The position numbers and the translations under genes were made by a program. Below, piece after piece: positions 15,454 through 23,627 of a stretch of 64,000 nt of DNA. This DNA is from UBA2227 sp036677505 (lineage in GTDB: Bacteria; Bacillota_I; Bacilli_A; Erysipelotrichales; Erysipelotrichaceae). Where the stretch lies: assembly GCA_036677505.1 (NCBI GenBank), contig JAVBWK010000003.1:62001-126000 (forward strand), written 5' to 3'. Position 1 is the stretch's first letter; the number at the start of each line of letters is the position of its first letter. The notes beneath the pieces are model-generated. The model had not been told where the DNA came from and did no database searches. It was given only the letters and a program-made list of their open reading frames with translations.

Positions 15454-16578
15454 ATGATTGAATGTCCGATGTGCGGCAACAGGGATCAGCGATATTTTTA
15501 TGTTGGCAGTACGAGAGAATACTGTCGGAAGTGCATCATGTTTATTTCGGGGGTAGAGAAACAGCAACATGAGCAAAACTGGATGTATGGGGATGAAGAA
15601 TATAGGCTCGACTTTCCGTTAACCGAATATCAGATGAGTGTTTCGCATCAGATCATGACTTATGCGTTCTCGCGGGATGTCTTGGTGGAAGCCGTGTGTG
15701 GGGCAGGGAAAACGGAACTTGTACTAGAGACGATTCAGAAGGCGCTTAAAAACGGGAAGAAAGTTGGCTGGTCGATTCCGAGACGGCAGGTCGTATTGGA
15801 GCTGAAAGATCGCCTGAAAAACATTTTTAATCATTTAAAAGTCGTTGCGGTTTGTCAGGGGCACACGGACTTAACAGATGGGGATCTGATCCTTTGTACA
15901 ACGCATCAGTTGTATCGTTATCGTCAGAAATTTGAGCTGTTGATTCTCGATGAGCCGGATGCCTTCCCGTACAAAGGTAATGAGATGCTTGAACATTTCG
16001 CGCAAAAAGCCTGTGTGGGGCATATGATTTATCTTACAGCAACTCCTGATGCAAAAATGTTGGGAAGAGTTAAGCAAGGGGTTATGGCACATGTTGTGCT
16101 CAATGCCCGACCTCATGGTCATCCGTTGGTCGAACCCAAGACCCTCGTACTTCCATCAATGTTGTGTTTCTATGTTATGTTCAGATGTATAAGACAGGAT
16201 CGGCGTTGGCTGATATTTGTGCCGACCAGAAAGTTAGCAATTTGGTTATCGAGAATATTGAAGGTCGAGTTTATAACTTCTGAAAGTGAAAACAAGGAGT
16301 CAATCATTGAACGTTTCAGATTGAGGAAGCAGCGACTATTGATTGCTACGACGATTTTGGAGCGTGGCGTCACTTTTGAGGAAATCAATGTTATCGTATT
16401 GTTTGCGGACCACCCGGTATTTGATACGGCCAGTCTGATACAGATCAGCGGTCGGGTAGGCAGAAGTTTTCAGTTTCCAAAGGGGGAGTGTCTGTTTTTA
16501 TCAAGAAGTCAATCGGCAGCGGTAAAAGCCTGTATCAGAAAAATCCAAGATGCGAACCGATCTGTCTTTGGTGTCTGA
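15454..16578 (+). CDS. comFA: Competence DNA-uptake helicase ComFA
   Basis: This 374-residue protein starts with a zinc knuckle (CPMCGN, later CRKC) and continues as a DEAD-like translocase. It has Walker A in VEAVCGAGKTE, the DEAD-equivalent LILDEPDAF, YLTATPD for motif III, and ISGRVGRS for motif VI. ComFA helps pull single-stranded DNA across the membrane during transformation. The ATG at 15454 keeps the first Cys pair; an upstream in-frame GTG at 15442 lies in a terminator stem. That hairpin also contains the only ribosome-site-like bases, so expression is probably low or controlled. The 3' end overlaps comFC by about 91 bases if the latter starts at 16488. Confidence 0.87.
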   Translation: MIECPMCGNRDQRYFYVGSTREYCRKCIMFISGVEKQQHEQNWMYGDEEYRLDFPLTEYQMSVSHQIMTYAFSRDVLVEAVCGAGKTELVLETIQKALKNGKKVGWSIPRRQVVLELKDRLKNIFNHLKVVAVCQGHTDLTDGDLILCTTHQLYRYRQKFELLILDEPDAFPYKGNEMLEHFAQKACVGHMIYLTATPDAKMLGRVKQGVMAHVVLNARPHGHPLVEPKTLVLPSMLCFYVMFRCIRQDRRWLIFVPTRKLAIWLSRILKVEFITSESENKESIIERFRLRKQRLLIATTILERGVTFEEINVIVLFADHPVFDTASLIQISGRVGRSFQFPKGECLFLSRSQSAAVKACIRKIQDANRSVFGV

Positions 16579-17174
16579 GAGATTTACATCATGATGCCAC
16601 ACTGCTTTCTGTTTTTTCGGAAAAACGTCAGTTATGTTTTGATTGCCAGTCGAAAATTCAGTCTTGTCCCATTCGTTTCAAAATTGATGAAATCGACATT
16701 CTGTCTTTTGTGAAGTACGATCCGGATATCTCGCAATTGTTAATCTTATATAAAGAACATAAGGATGAAGCATTGGCACCTCTCTTCTTTTCTCCCTTAA
16801 GTAAGAAGATCAACAAAGAGTATAGGGCATATACAGCAGTTCCCTTGCCATCATCTAAAGAGAAAATAGAGCAACGCGGATTTCACCATTTGCATCGGAT
16901 GATCGAATCGCTGGATCTTGAGATCGCAGATGTTTTAGAGAAGCGAATGGATGTCAAACAGGCAAGAATGTCTAGGCAGCAGAGGGAGAACATTGATCAG
17001 ATCTTTGATATCAAAATGAAGGGAAACAGTTATTGGGAGAATGCGGTATTAATTGATGATGTGTGCACGACAGGATCGTCTATGCAGGCGGCTATCCGAC
17101 TATTAAAACCATACTGCAAGAATCTGAGGGCAATCACATTCGCTTATCATCCGTTATGGATATCCCATAGGTAA
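16488..17174 (+). CDS. comFC: ComFC phosphoribosyltransferase-like competence protein
   Basis: The protein has a Cys-rich start (CLWCLRDLHHD, then CFDC), the YKEHKDEALAPL region, VPLPSSKEKIEQRGFHH, and the PRTase loop VLIDDVCTTGSSMQA. This is the ComFC/GntX layout, required with ComFA for DNA uptake. The start is uncertain. The frame has no ATG before the first Cys pair; the only conventional start is GTG at 16488 inside comFA, just after AAAGGGGGA at a spacing that is very short. Translation coupled to comFA is likely. About 20 extra N-terminal residues would result from this start. Confidence 0.82.
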   Translation: MSVFIKKSIGSGKSLYQKNPRCEPICLWCLRDLHHDATLLSVFSEKRQLCFDCQSKIQSCPIRFKIDEIDILSFVKYDPDISQLLILYKEHKDEALAPLFFSPLSKKINKEYRAYTAVPLPSSKEKIEQRGFHHLHRMIESLDLEIADVLEKRMDVKQARMSRQQRENIDQIFDIKMKGNSYWENAVLIDDVCTTGSSMQAAIRLLKPYCKNLRAITFAYHPLWISHR

Positions 17175-17204
17175 TCAGATGTCTGATAAGAGAAATGTGC
17201 ACGT

Positions 17205-17220
17205 TGCAAATGTGTTTGCA
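17205..17220. promoter_or_regulatory. Palindrome at the csp promoter
   Basis: TGCAAATGTGTTTGCA has perfect 6-base arms around 4 bases and overlaps the -35 box. The arms share TGCAAA/TTTGCA with the znu operator, but the spacing is 4 instead of 9 bases, so a common regulator is doubtful. Confidence 0.4.
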
Positions 17221-17244
17221 TTTGATTAGGTTATTATGTATAAT
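17216..17244 (+). promoter_or_regulatory. Promoter of the cold-shock gene
   Basis: TTGCAT (17216-17221) and TATAAT (17239-17244) are separated by 17 bases. The leader to the ATG at 17290 is about 40 bases and can form a small GTAG/CTAC hairpin. Confidence 0.75.
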
Positions 17245-17289
17245 GGAAAAGTAGCAGTGACTACTCAAGAAAGGTATAGGTTTTAGTAA

Positions 17290-17487
17290 ATGCAAGGAAA
17301 AGTAAAGAAGTTTAACAAAGAGAAGGGGTACGGCTTCATCAAATTGGCTGATGACAGAGACGTATTCTTCCACTACTCACAATTAGCAATGGAAGGCTTC
17401 AAAACAATCGAAGAAGGCGCAGAAGTTGAATTTGAATTAGTCAACGGTGAACGCGGACTTCAAGCTCATAATATTGTTAAAGTGTAA
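17290..17487 (+). CDS. csp: Cold-shock protein (CspA family)
   Basis: This 65-residue single-domain RNA chaperone has RNP1 (KGYGFI) and RNP2 (VFFHY), the five-strand beta-barrel of CspA. It binds single-stranded RNA and keeps messages unfolded in the cold or in rapid growth. It is monocistronic: a TTGCAT/TATAAT promoter with a 40-base leader lies before it and a strong terminator after it. It occupies the place between comFC and secA where many Bacillota carry the ribosome hibernation factor gene hpf. Confidence 0.95.
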   Translation: MQGKVKKFNKEKGYGFIKLADDRDVFFHYSQLAMEGFKTIEEGAEVEFELVNGERGLQAHNIVKV

Positions 17488-17493
17488 GGTCTG

Positions 17494-17523
17494 AAAAGTT
17501 GGGTAGTTCCCAACTTTTTTCTT
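17494..17523 (+). terminator. Rho-independent terminator after csp
   Basis: AAAAGTTGGG at 17494-17503 pairs with the following CCCAACTTTT around a five-base loop, with a T run. Confidence 0.9.
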
Positions 17524-17556
17524 TCGTGATAAACTGTTTGAGGACGGAGGTTGTAT

Positions 17557-19938
17557 ATGGCAAACATATTAACGTCATTATTTAATTTTGATAAAAAGAG
17601 ACTGAAAGAGGTTGAAACCATTGCGAAAAAAGTCGATGCCTATAAAGAGCAGATGGCAGCAATGGATGATGATGATCTCAAAGAAAAAACCAATGAATTT
17701 AAAGAACGCCTAAATAACGGCGAAACCCTGGATGATATATTGCCGGAAGCCTTTGCGGTTGCACGGGAAGCTGCTCAGCGAGTGATCGGCGAGTTTCCCT
17801 ACTTCGTGCAAATCATGGGCGGCATCGTATTACATCAAGGAGATATCGCAGAAATGAAGACAGGGGAAGGTAAAACTTTGACATCAGTCATGCCGGTTTA
17901 CCTCAATGCTCTTTCAGGTAAAGGAGTTCATGTCGTTACGGTCAACGAATATCTGGCACAACGTGATGCGAAGTGGATGGGAGCCATCCACCGCTTTTTA
18001 GGTTTGAAAGTCGGAGTGAACATCCGTGCATTAACCCCTCAACAGAAGCGGGAGTCTTTTTTGTGCGATATTACATACATGACCAATGCAGAAGTCGGAT
18101 TTGATTATCTGCGTGACAACATGGTCACACATGTCAAAGACCGGGTGTTGCGTCCACTTCATTTTGCTTTGATCGATGAAGTCGACTCCATTTTGATTGA
18201 TGAATCACGCACACCGCTGATTATTTCCGGTGGTCAGAAACAAACTGCCAATCTGTACTTACAGGCAGATAAGTTTGTCAAGCGCCTTCAGGAAAGCGTC
18301 GATTATGAAATCGATGTCAAGGGCAAGACAGTTCAGTTAACAGAAGAAGGGGTATCGAAAGCCGAGAAGGCTTTTGGTATTCAGAACTTATATGAACTGA
18401 AGCATACGCAGTTGGTGCATCATTTGCATATGGCCTTGCGTGCCAATTATGTCATGATCAAAGATGTCGAGTATGTGGTACAAGATAATCAGATCGTTAT
18501 CGTGGACCAGTTTACCGGACGTCTGATGGTTGGACGTGCATATTCCGATGGATTGCACCAGGCGATCGAAGCGAAAGAACGGGTTCCGATTAAGCAAGAA
18601 ACTTCGACCATGGCTACGATCACCTATCAGAACTTTTTCCGTCTGTATGAGAAACTGGCTGGGATGACCGGCACAGCAAAAACCGAGGAAGAGGAATTCC
18701 TTAAAATTTATAATATGCGTGTTGTTGAAATACCGACCAATCGCCCTATCGTACGTGAAGATTTACCGGATGCGGTGTTTGGCACGCGCAAAGCCAAGTT
18801 TGAAGCACTTGTCCAAGAAGTCTTGGAACTGTATAAAAAAGGACAGCCAGTACTGGTCGGTACCATCGCAGTTGAAACCAGTGAATTTGTCAGTAAGATG
18901 TTTACGCAACGCGGGATCAAGCATGAAGTTTTGAATGCCAAAAACCATGCGCGTGAAGCAGAAATCATTGCCAAAGCCGGTCAGAAACATTCGGTTACGA
19001 TCGCAACCAACATGGCCGGTCGCGGTACGGATATTAAACTTGGTGAAGGTGTTAAGGATTTAGGCGGTCTTGCGGTCATCGGCAGTGAGCGTCATGAGTC
19101 GCGTCGTATTGATAATCAGTTGCGTGGTCGTTCCGGCCGACAAGGAGATCCGGGATATTCCCGATTCTACGTTTCTGTTCAGGATGAGCTGATGGTCCGT
19201 TTCGGCAGTGAACGTATGGAAGGATTATTCAGAACCTTGGGTGATGTCCCAGTAGAATCGAAGCTGATTTCACGATCGATTTCCAGTGCTCAAAAAAGAG
19301 TTGAAGGTGTCAACTTCGATATCCGTAAGACATTGTTAGAATATGATGATGTTCTTCGCCAGCAACGTGAGATCATCTATGAACAGCGTAATATGATATT
19401 GGAAAATGAAGACGTACATACGATCATTAAAGATATGTTTGATCGTGTATCACTGAATATTTTGAAAACACACACCGATTACACAAGCAAACATCCGAAG
19501 GTCAACGTTGAGGAACTGTTAGAAGCATATGTTAAGTTTGGTTTTAAAGATCTGACATTAAAGAAATCAGATTTTGAAGATAAAGATATGGTTGAAATCG
19601 AGCGTATGTGCACCGAAGCGATTTGGCTTACATACGAGGATAAAATCGATTCGATCGATGTCAAAAACGTACCGGCAGAGAAAGTCAGAGACAGCATATA
19701 TACCATTGAGAAAAATGTGGTCTTGCGTGTTATTGACCGTGCGTGGGTTGAGCATATCGACACGATGAGCAAACTGCGCGATGGTATCCACTTGCGTTCT
19801 TATGCCCAAAGCAATCCGCTTCAGGCGTATATACAGGAAGGATATCAGATGTTTGAAGACATGATGCAACGGATTTCACAGGAAACAGTATTCTATTGCA
19901 AGAATATGCAGATACAAGTTGAGGAGCAGAAGAAATAA
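17557..19938 (+). CDS. secA: Preprotein translocase ATPase SecA
   Basis: This 793-residue motor drives proteins through SecYEG. Nucleotide-binding domain 1 has Walker A in EMKTGEGKTL and the DEAD-like FALIDEVDSILIDES. The preprotein cross-linking domain follows, then NBD2 with IATNMAGRGTDIKLGEGV and QLRGRSGRQGD. The helical scaffold ends at residue 793 without the Cys-rich SEC-C zinc tail that Bacillus SecA (841 residues) has for SecB and lipid contacts. The start ATG at 17557 follows GGAGG; a TTG two codons earlier is not used. The stop codon overlaps the prfB ATG as TAATG. Confidence 0.97.
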   Translation: MANILTSLFNFDKKRLKEVETIAKKVDAYKEQMAAMDDDDLKEKTNEFKERLNNGETLDDILPEAFAVAREAAQRVIGEFPYFVQIMGGIVLHQGDIAEMKTGEGKTLTSVMPVYLNALSGKGVHVVTVNEYLAQRDAKWMGAIHRFLGLKVGVNIRALTPQQKRESFLCDITYMTNAEVGFDYLRDNMVTHVKDRVLRPLHFALIDEVDSILIDESRTPLIISGGQKQTANLYLQADKFVKRLQESVDYEIDVKGKTVQLTEEGVSKAEKAFGIQNLYELKHTQLVHHLHMALRANYVMIKDVEYVVQDNQIVIVDQFTGRLMVGRAYSDGLHQAIEAKERVPIKQETSTMATITYQNFFRLYEKLAGMTGTAKTEEEEFLKIYNMRVVEIPTNRPIVREDLPDAVFGTRKAKFEALVQEVLELYKKGQPVLVGTIAVETSEFVSKMFTQRGIKHEVLNAKNHAREAEIIAKAGQKHSVTIATNMAGRGTDIKLGEGVKDLGGLAVIGSERHESRRIDNQLRGRSGRQGDPGYSRFYVSVQDELMVRFGSERMEGLFRTLGDVPVESKLISRSISSAQKRVEGVNFDIRKTLLEYDDVLRQQREIIYEQRNMILENEDVHTIIKDMFDRVSLNILKTHTDYTSKHPKVNVEELLEAYVKFGFKDLTLKKSDFEDKDMVEIERMCTEAIWLTYEDKIDSIDVKNVPAEKVRDSIYTIEKNVVLRVIDRAWVEHIDTMSKLRDGIHLRSYAQSNPLQAYIQEGYQMFEDMMQRISQETVFYCKNMQIQVEEQKK

Positions 19939-21039
19939 TGGAATTTTATGAAATAAGACAAGGAGTAACATCTGTTTACGATAAGTTAAAACAGTTGGGT
20001 GATTCACTTTGACTTGCCTGGCAAACAGAAAGTCATCGATCAAATCCAGCAGGAAATGTCAGATGACTCATTTTGGAATGATCGCCGAGGGGCGCAGGCA
20101 AAAATAAACACAATGAATCAGGTGAAGGAAATTGTTGAGGGTTATCATGAATTACTCTCGACATTTTCCCAACTTTATGAAACTGTGGAAATGTTAAAAC
20201 AGGAGTTTGATGAAGAATTAAGTTCTTTGGTTGAAATGGAATATGAAGAGCAACTGGAGAACTTCGAAAAGTTTGAAATCAAAATCCTGTTGAGTCATGA
20301 TTATGATAAAAACAATGCAATCATCGAACTTCATCCGGGTGCCGGCGGAACGGAAAGTCAGGATTGGGCGTTAATGCTCTATCGGATGTATACCCGCTGG
20401 GCTGATAAAAAAGGCTATAAAGTTTCTGTACTGGATTATCAGGACGGGGATACAGCCGGATTAAAATCAGTCTCATTTCTGGTTGAAGGTGCAATGGCTT
20501 ACGGCTATCTCAAGACGGAAAAAGGCGTTCACCGTTTGGTCCGGATTTCGCCTTTTGACTCGTCGGGAAGAAGACATACATCGTTTGCTTCTGTGGATGT
20601 CATGCCCCAATTCAATGATGAAATTCAAATCACGATCGATCCGGGAGATATTGAGGTCATAACCATGAGAGCTTCTGGTGCCGGCGGTCAGCATGTCAAT
20701 AAAACGGATTCAGCTGTGCGGCTGATTCATAAGCCGACCAACATCGTTGTCACATGTCAGTCGGAGCGTTCCCAAATGCAAAACCGGGAACAGGCGATGA
20801 ATATGCTGAAGTCAAAACTGTATCAGTTGGAGATTGAGGCGAAGGAAGCGAAATTGGCCGATATCAAGGGTGAGCAGAAAGCTATTGAGTGGGGAAGCCA
20901 AATTCGCTCATATGTGTTCGCTCCGTATACAATGGTCAAAGATCATCGAACCAATGCGGAAGAGGGCAATGTACAGAAAGTCATGGATGGCGATTTGGAT
21001 GCGTTTATCTACGCCACATTAAAATCATTGGTGAAATAA
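19938..21039 (+). CDS. prfB: Peptide chain release factor 2, made by programmed +1 frameshift
   Basis: Translation starts at ATG 19938 (MEFYEIRQGVTSVYDKLKQL), reads 24 codons to CTT, and meets TGA at 20010. A +1 slip at CTTTGAC continues as DLPGKQKVIDQI, giving 366 residues, the usual RF2 length. The codon-recognition motif is SPF (RISPFDSSGRR) and the peptidyl-tRNA hydrolysis motif is GGQ (ASGAGGQHVNKTDS). RF2 reads UAA and UGA; low RF2 favours the slip, which makes the gene autoregulated. It is coupled to secA by a TAATG overlap. Automated calling from the second frame misses the first 24 residues. Confidence 0.96.
19997..20013 (+). other. prfB: RF2 programmed frameshift site
   Basis: The slippery CTT followed by in-frame TGA and C (20007-20013) is the conserved RF2 site. 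An anti-Shine-Dalgarno-pairing GGGTG lies at 19997-20001, five bases upstream of the CTT. Confidence 0.93.
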
Positions 21040-21040
21040 A

Positions 21041-21067
21041 GACTTGCGGTCAACGCAAGTCTTTATT
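21041..21067. terminator. Bidirectional terminator between prfB and tnaA
   Basis: GACTTGCG and CGCAAGTC form an 8-bp stem with a 5-base loop. TTTATT follows on the plus strand and a T-rich stretch on the minus strand. It lies directly between the convergent stop codons. Confidence 0.85.
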
Positions 21068-22451
21068 AAAGCAATTCGAATCCGGCTGTGAAATGCCGCA
21101 AGGATACGATCGGTCCTTCGTAAACAAGTTTCATGCCTTTATAAGAATCACGATTCTGATAGATATAGGTCAGGGCATTGACGATACAATCCAAATGATC
21201 ATTAGTGTACACCCGACGCGAGATAGCAATACGCATCGTTTCCAATTGTGGCCAGGTAGCTTCGCCGGTGACAGGATCTTTACCGCCGAAAGCACAAGCC
21301 CCTAGCTCTACCGCCCGGATTCCGGCTTCCTGATACAGAGCAACGACCAATCGCTGAGCAGGAAACTCATATTGTGGGATGTGCGGCAAGAACCGTCTTG
21401 CATCCACGTAGATTCCGTGTCCGCCTGGGGGTTCGATGATCGGAATACCAGCCTCTCTTAAACGATTGCCTAAGTACTCAACCTGGCCGATACGATAATG
21501 AAGATAATCAAAGTCGCATGCTTCTTTGATACCGACGGCTAATGCATCCATATCTCTTCCGGCCAGACCGCCATAAGTGATAAAACCTTCATGAACGATG
21601 GCCAGTTGGTTGGCCTGAGCAAATATTTCCTCATTGCGTGTCAGAAACAGACCGCCGATATTAACTAATCCGTCTTTCTTGGCACTCATGACCGCACTTT
21701 CGCAGAAAGATAACTGTTCTTTGACGATATCGACGATGTCAATATTCGTATAACCCTCTTCCCGGGTTTTGATAAAATAAGCATTTTCCGCAATCCGGGC
21801 AATGTCCATGACAAAGGGAATGCCATATTTCTTTGCCAGTGATGCGACGTCTTTGATGTTTCGCATACTGACCGGTTGTCCGCCATTGTTATTGCATGTC
21901 ACGGTCAGAATGATTACCGATATCTGATCGACGCCTTTTTCCTGGATCAGTTTCTCACATTTGGCAATATCCATGTTTCCTTTAAAAGGAGAGGCAGGAC
22001 TGGAGGCATCTTTGCCTTCATCCGTAACCAAATCTTCAACCAAAGCACCCAAAACTTCCGCATTGCCTCTGAAAGTGTCAAAATGCATATTACCAATAGC
22101 GATTTTCCCGGGCTGGGTATAGATTTTTGCTAACAGATAATCGGCGGCACGTCCTTGGTGGACCGGCTGAATCAGCGGCATTCCATAGGTTTCGTGAATG
22201 GATTGTTCCAATCGGAAATAACTGTCACAACTGGCGTAGGACTCATCCCCCATCATCAGGGCAGCCCACTGGTTTTTGCTCATGGCTGAGGTTCCGCTGT
22301 CTGTAAGGCAATCAATATAGACATTTTCGGCTTTGACTTTGAACACATTATACTTTGCTTCTTTTAACCATTCCGCTCGCTGTTCGAATGTCGTTTTTTT
22401 GACATGTTCGATCATTTTGATGCGAAAAGGTTCTGCTGTTTGAAATCTCAT
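21066..22451 (-). CDS. tnaA: Tryptophanase (beta-eliminating PLP lyase)
   Basis: This 461-residue enzyme belongs to the tryptophanase/tyrosine phenol-lyase family. Marks are AEPFRIKMIE, LTDSGTSAMSKNQWAALM, HQGRAADYLL, the PLP lysine in MSAKKDGLVNIGG, and YGGLAGRDMDALAVG. Where tyrosine phenol-lyase has the substrate arginine (SMERG), this protein has AVELG, close to the AVEIG of Escherichia coli tryptophanase, so cleavage of tryptophan to indole, pyruvate and ammonia is the better call. The ATG follows CGGAGG. No TnaC-like leader peptide is evident before it. Confidence 0.87.
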   Translation of the reverse strand: MRFQTAEPFRIKMIEHVKKTTFEQRAEWLKEAKYNVFKVKAENVYIDCLTDSGTSAMSKNQWAALMMGDESYASCDSYFRLEQSIHETYGMPLIQPVHQGRAADYLLAKIYTQPGKIAIGNMHFDTFRGNAEVLGALVEDLVTDEGKDASSPASPFKGNMDIAKCEKLIQEKGVDQISVIILTVTCNNNGGQPVSMRNIKDVASLAKKYGIPFVMDIARIAENAYFIKTREEGYTNIDIVDIVKEQLSFCESAVMSAKKDGLVNIGGLFLTRNEEIFAQANQLAIVHEGFITYGGLAGRDMDALAVGIKEACDFDYLHYRIGQVEYLGNRLREAGIPIIEPPGGHGIYVDARRFLPHIPQYEFPAQRLVVALYQEAGIRAVELGACAFGGKDPVTGEATWPQLETMRIAISRRVYTNDHLDCIVNALTYIYQNRDSYKGMKLVYEGPIVSLRHFTAGFELL

Positions 22452-22511
22452 ACATACCTCCGTACTACCCTTCTATTATGGACAATAAATGATGTTTTGA
22501 ACAGACGAAGA

Positions 22512-22540
22512 TGAGACATTTTAAAAATACCTGAGACATT
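22512..22540. repeat. Direct repeat TGAGACATT between tnaA and the UPF0316 gene
   Basis: TGAGACATT occurs at 22512-22520 and 22532-22540, a period of 20 bases, in the upstream region shared by two divergent genes. It could be a tandem activator or repressor site. No regulator is known. Confidence 0.4.
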
Positions 22541-22548
22541 GTCAGAGG

Positions 22549-22577
22549 TTGATGCATGCTCGATGTTATGATATAGT
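22549..22577 (+). promoter_or_regulatory. Promoter of the UPF0316 gene
   Basis: TTGATG (22549-22554) and TATAGT (22572-22577) are separated by 17 bases. Confidence 0.6.
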
Positions 22578-22589
22578 AGATGTACTATA
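22572..22589. promoter_or_regulatory. Palindrome over the -10 box of the UPF0316 gene
   Basis: TATAGTA and TACTATA are perfect 7-base arms around GATG. The site covers the -10 element and the likely start, which suits a repressor operator or the first hairpin of the leader RNA. Confidence 0.45.
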
Positions 22590-22606
22590 AAAGAACCGTC
22601 GAATGA

Positions 22607-22655
22607 AGGGCTTTTACGTATCACTTGCAAGTGTTGCTTAAGAGCCCTGTTTTTT
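22607..22655 (+). terminator. Leader hairpin with T run, candidate attenuator
   Basis: AGGGCT and AGCCCT close a long hairpin that also pairs TTTA with TAAG and contains the palindrome CACTTGCAAGTG. It is followed by TGTTTTTTATT. It lies between the promoter at 22549 and the start codon at 22695, so it should stop transcription unless an alternative fold or factor intervenes. Confidence 0.65.
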
Positions 22656-22694
22656 ATTGTAGGTCGGATAGTAGTGAAGGAGGAAACTGTATTT

Positions 22695-23249
22695 ATGATT
22701 GATTTGATTACAAGAAGTCCGTGGGTAATGTATGTTTTGATTTTTGTGGGTAAATTGCTGGAGGTCACGATGTCTTCACTCAGATCTCAATTGATTCATA
22801 AAGGGCATCGTCTGCCTGGAGCATTGATTGCGGCGGTAGAGTATGCGTTTTGGCTTATACTCACTGCAACTGCACTGAGCGGATTTGCTGAAGATCCGTT
22901 GAAGGTAGTTATTCTGATTGCGGCATTTTCAGCCGGTCAGGTTTGCGGCTCTTTGCTTGAAGAAAAACTTGCCCTGGGCTACAACACGATAACAGCGATC
23001 TTTACATGCGAATCATCAGCATTACAAGCAGCCGATCAGATTCGAAAAATGAATCAGGCTTTAACAATCATGCATGCTGAAGGTATCGATCAGAAGAAGC
23101 GTTATGCTATTATGCTCGCTGTGCGCCGACAGCATGTCCAACGCATTAAGGATTTGCTATACTCGTGTGATTCAGATGTCATGGTGACAGTCTCACTGAC
23201 TCAACAAGTGAGTAATGCCTTTATACCGACATCATCAAAGTCCGCTTGA
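22695..23249 (+). CDS. UPF0316 membrane protein (DUF5698/DUF2179)
   Basis: This 184-residue protein matches the UPF0316 (YebE-like) pattern. Three N-terminal membrane segments contain FVGKLLEVTMSSLRSQLIHKGHRLPGA and FSAGQVCGSLLEEKLALG; read in pieces they are the DUF5698 part. The C-terminal half, from about residue 100, is the small DUF2179 domain, which in YitT proteins is thought to bind a nucleotide or other small ligand. Function is unknown. The ATG at 22695 lies 11 bases after GGAGG, a rather long spacing. A promoter, a palindrome and a terminator-like hairpin precede the gene, so it is probably regulated. Confidence 0.8.
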   Translation: MIDLITRSPWVMYVLIFVGKLLEVTMSSLRSQLIHKGHRLPGALIAAVEYAFWLILTATALSGFAEDPLKVVILIAAFSAGQVCGSLLEEKLALGYNTITAIFTCESSALQAADQIRKMNQALTIMHAEGIDQKKRYAIMLAVRRQHVQRIKDLLYSCDSDVMVTVSLTQQVSNAFIPTSSKSA

Positions 23250-23317
23250 CTTATTCTTTGGTACCTGATGCTGATTTACGATCAGGGTTTATGCATCATG
23301 TACAGGCATTAAACGGT

Positions 23318-23345
23318 AAAGGAGTCACTCTGACTCCTTTTTGTT
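23318..23345. terminator. Terminator shared by convergent genes
   Basis: AAAGGAGTCA and TGACTCCTTT form a 10-bp stem with a 3-base loop. TTTTTG follows on the plus strand. The stem contains the stop codon region of the minus-strand gene at 23325. Confidence 0.85.
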
Positions 23346-23627
23346 TGAGAATGATTCGATCAGTTTCCACAAGATGATATACAATAACAAGATTCCTGCC
23401 TGCCACCACGCGAAAATCAGAAGCAGCCAATCACCTTCACCCATCACCTGCGAAATCAAGCGAATATAACTGGGGATTGCCATCAGATTCATAGTGATCG
23501 TCATAAACAAAGGGAACATTAATCCATACTTATAATGCATGTTAAGTTTCCAATGCAGTAAATAGATAATCGAAAAATATACCAAACCAAATAACAAAGG
23601 GATCAAATGAATATAAGGATTGTTCAT
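23325..23627 (-). CDS. Small three-segment membrane protein
   Basis: I do not recognise this 100-residue protein. It has three hydrophobic stretches (LIPLLFGLVYFSIIYLLHW, GLMFPLFMTITMNLMAIPSY, and LLLIFAWWQAGILLLYIILW) and a charged tail ending NKKESE. The ATG at 23627 follows GGAGGTC; an in-frame ATG six codons earlier overlaps that ribosome site. Its last codons form half of the terminator stem used by the gene on the other strand. Confidence 0.6.
   Translation of the reverse strand: MNNPYIHLIPLLFGLVYFSIIYLLHWKLNMHYKYGLMFPLFMTITMNLMAIPSYIRLISQVMGEGDWLLLIFAWWQAGILLLYIILWKLIESFSNKKESE

Noticed and set aside
17205..17220. Second Zur operator at the csp gene
   Set aside because: The half-sites are similar, but the spacing (4 versus 9 bases) would place them on a different helical register.
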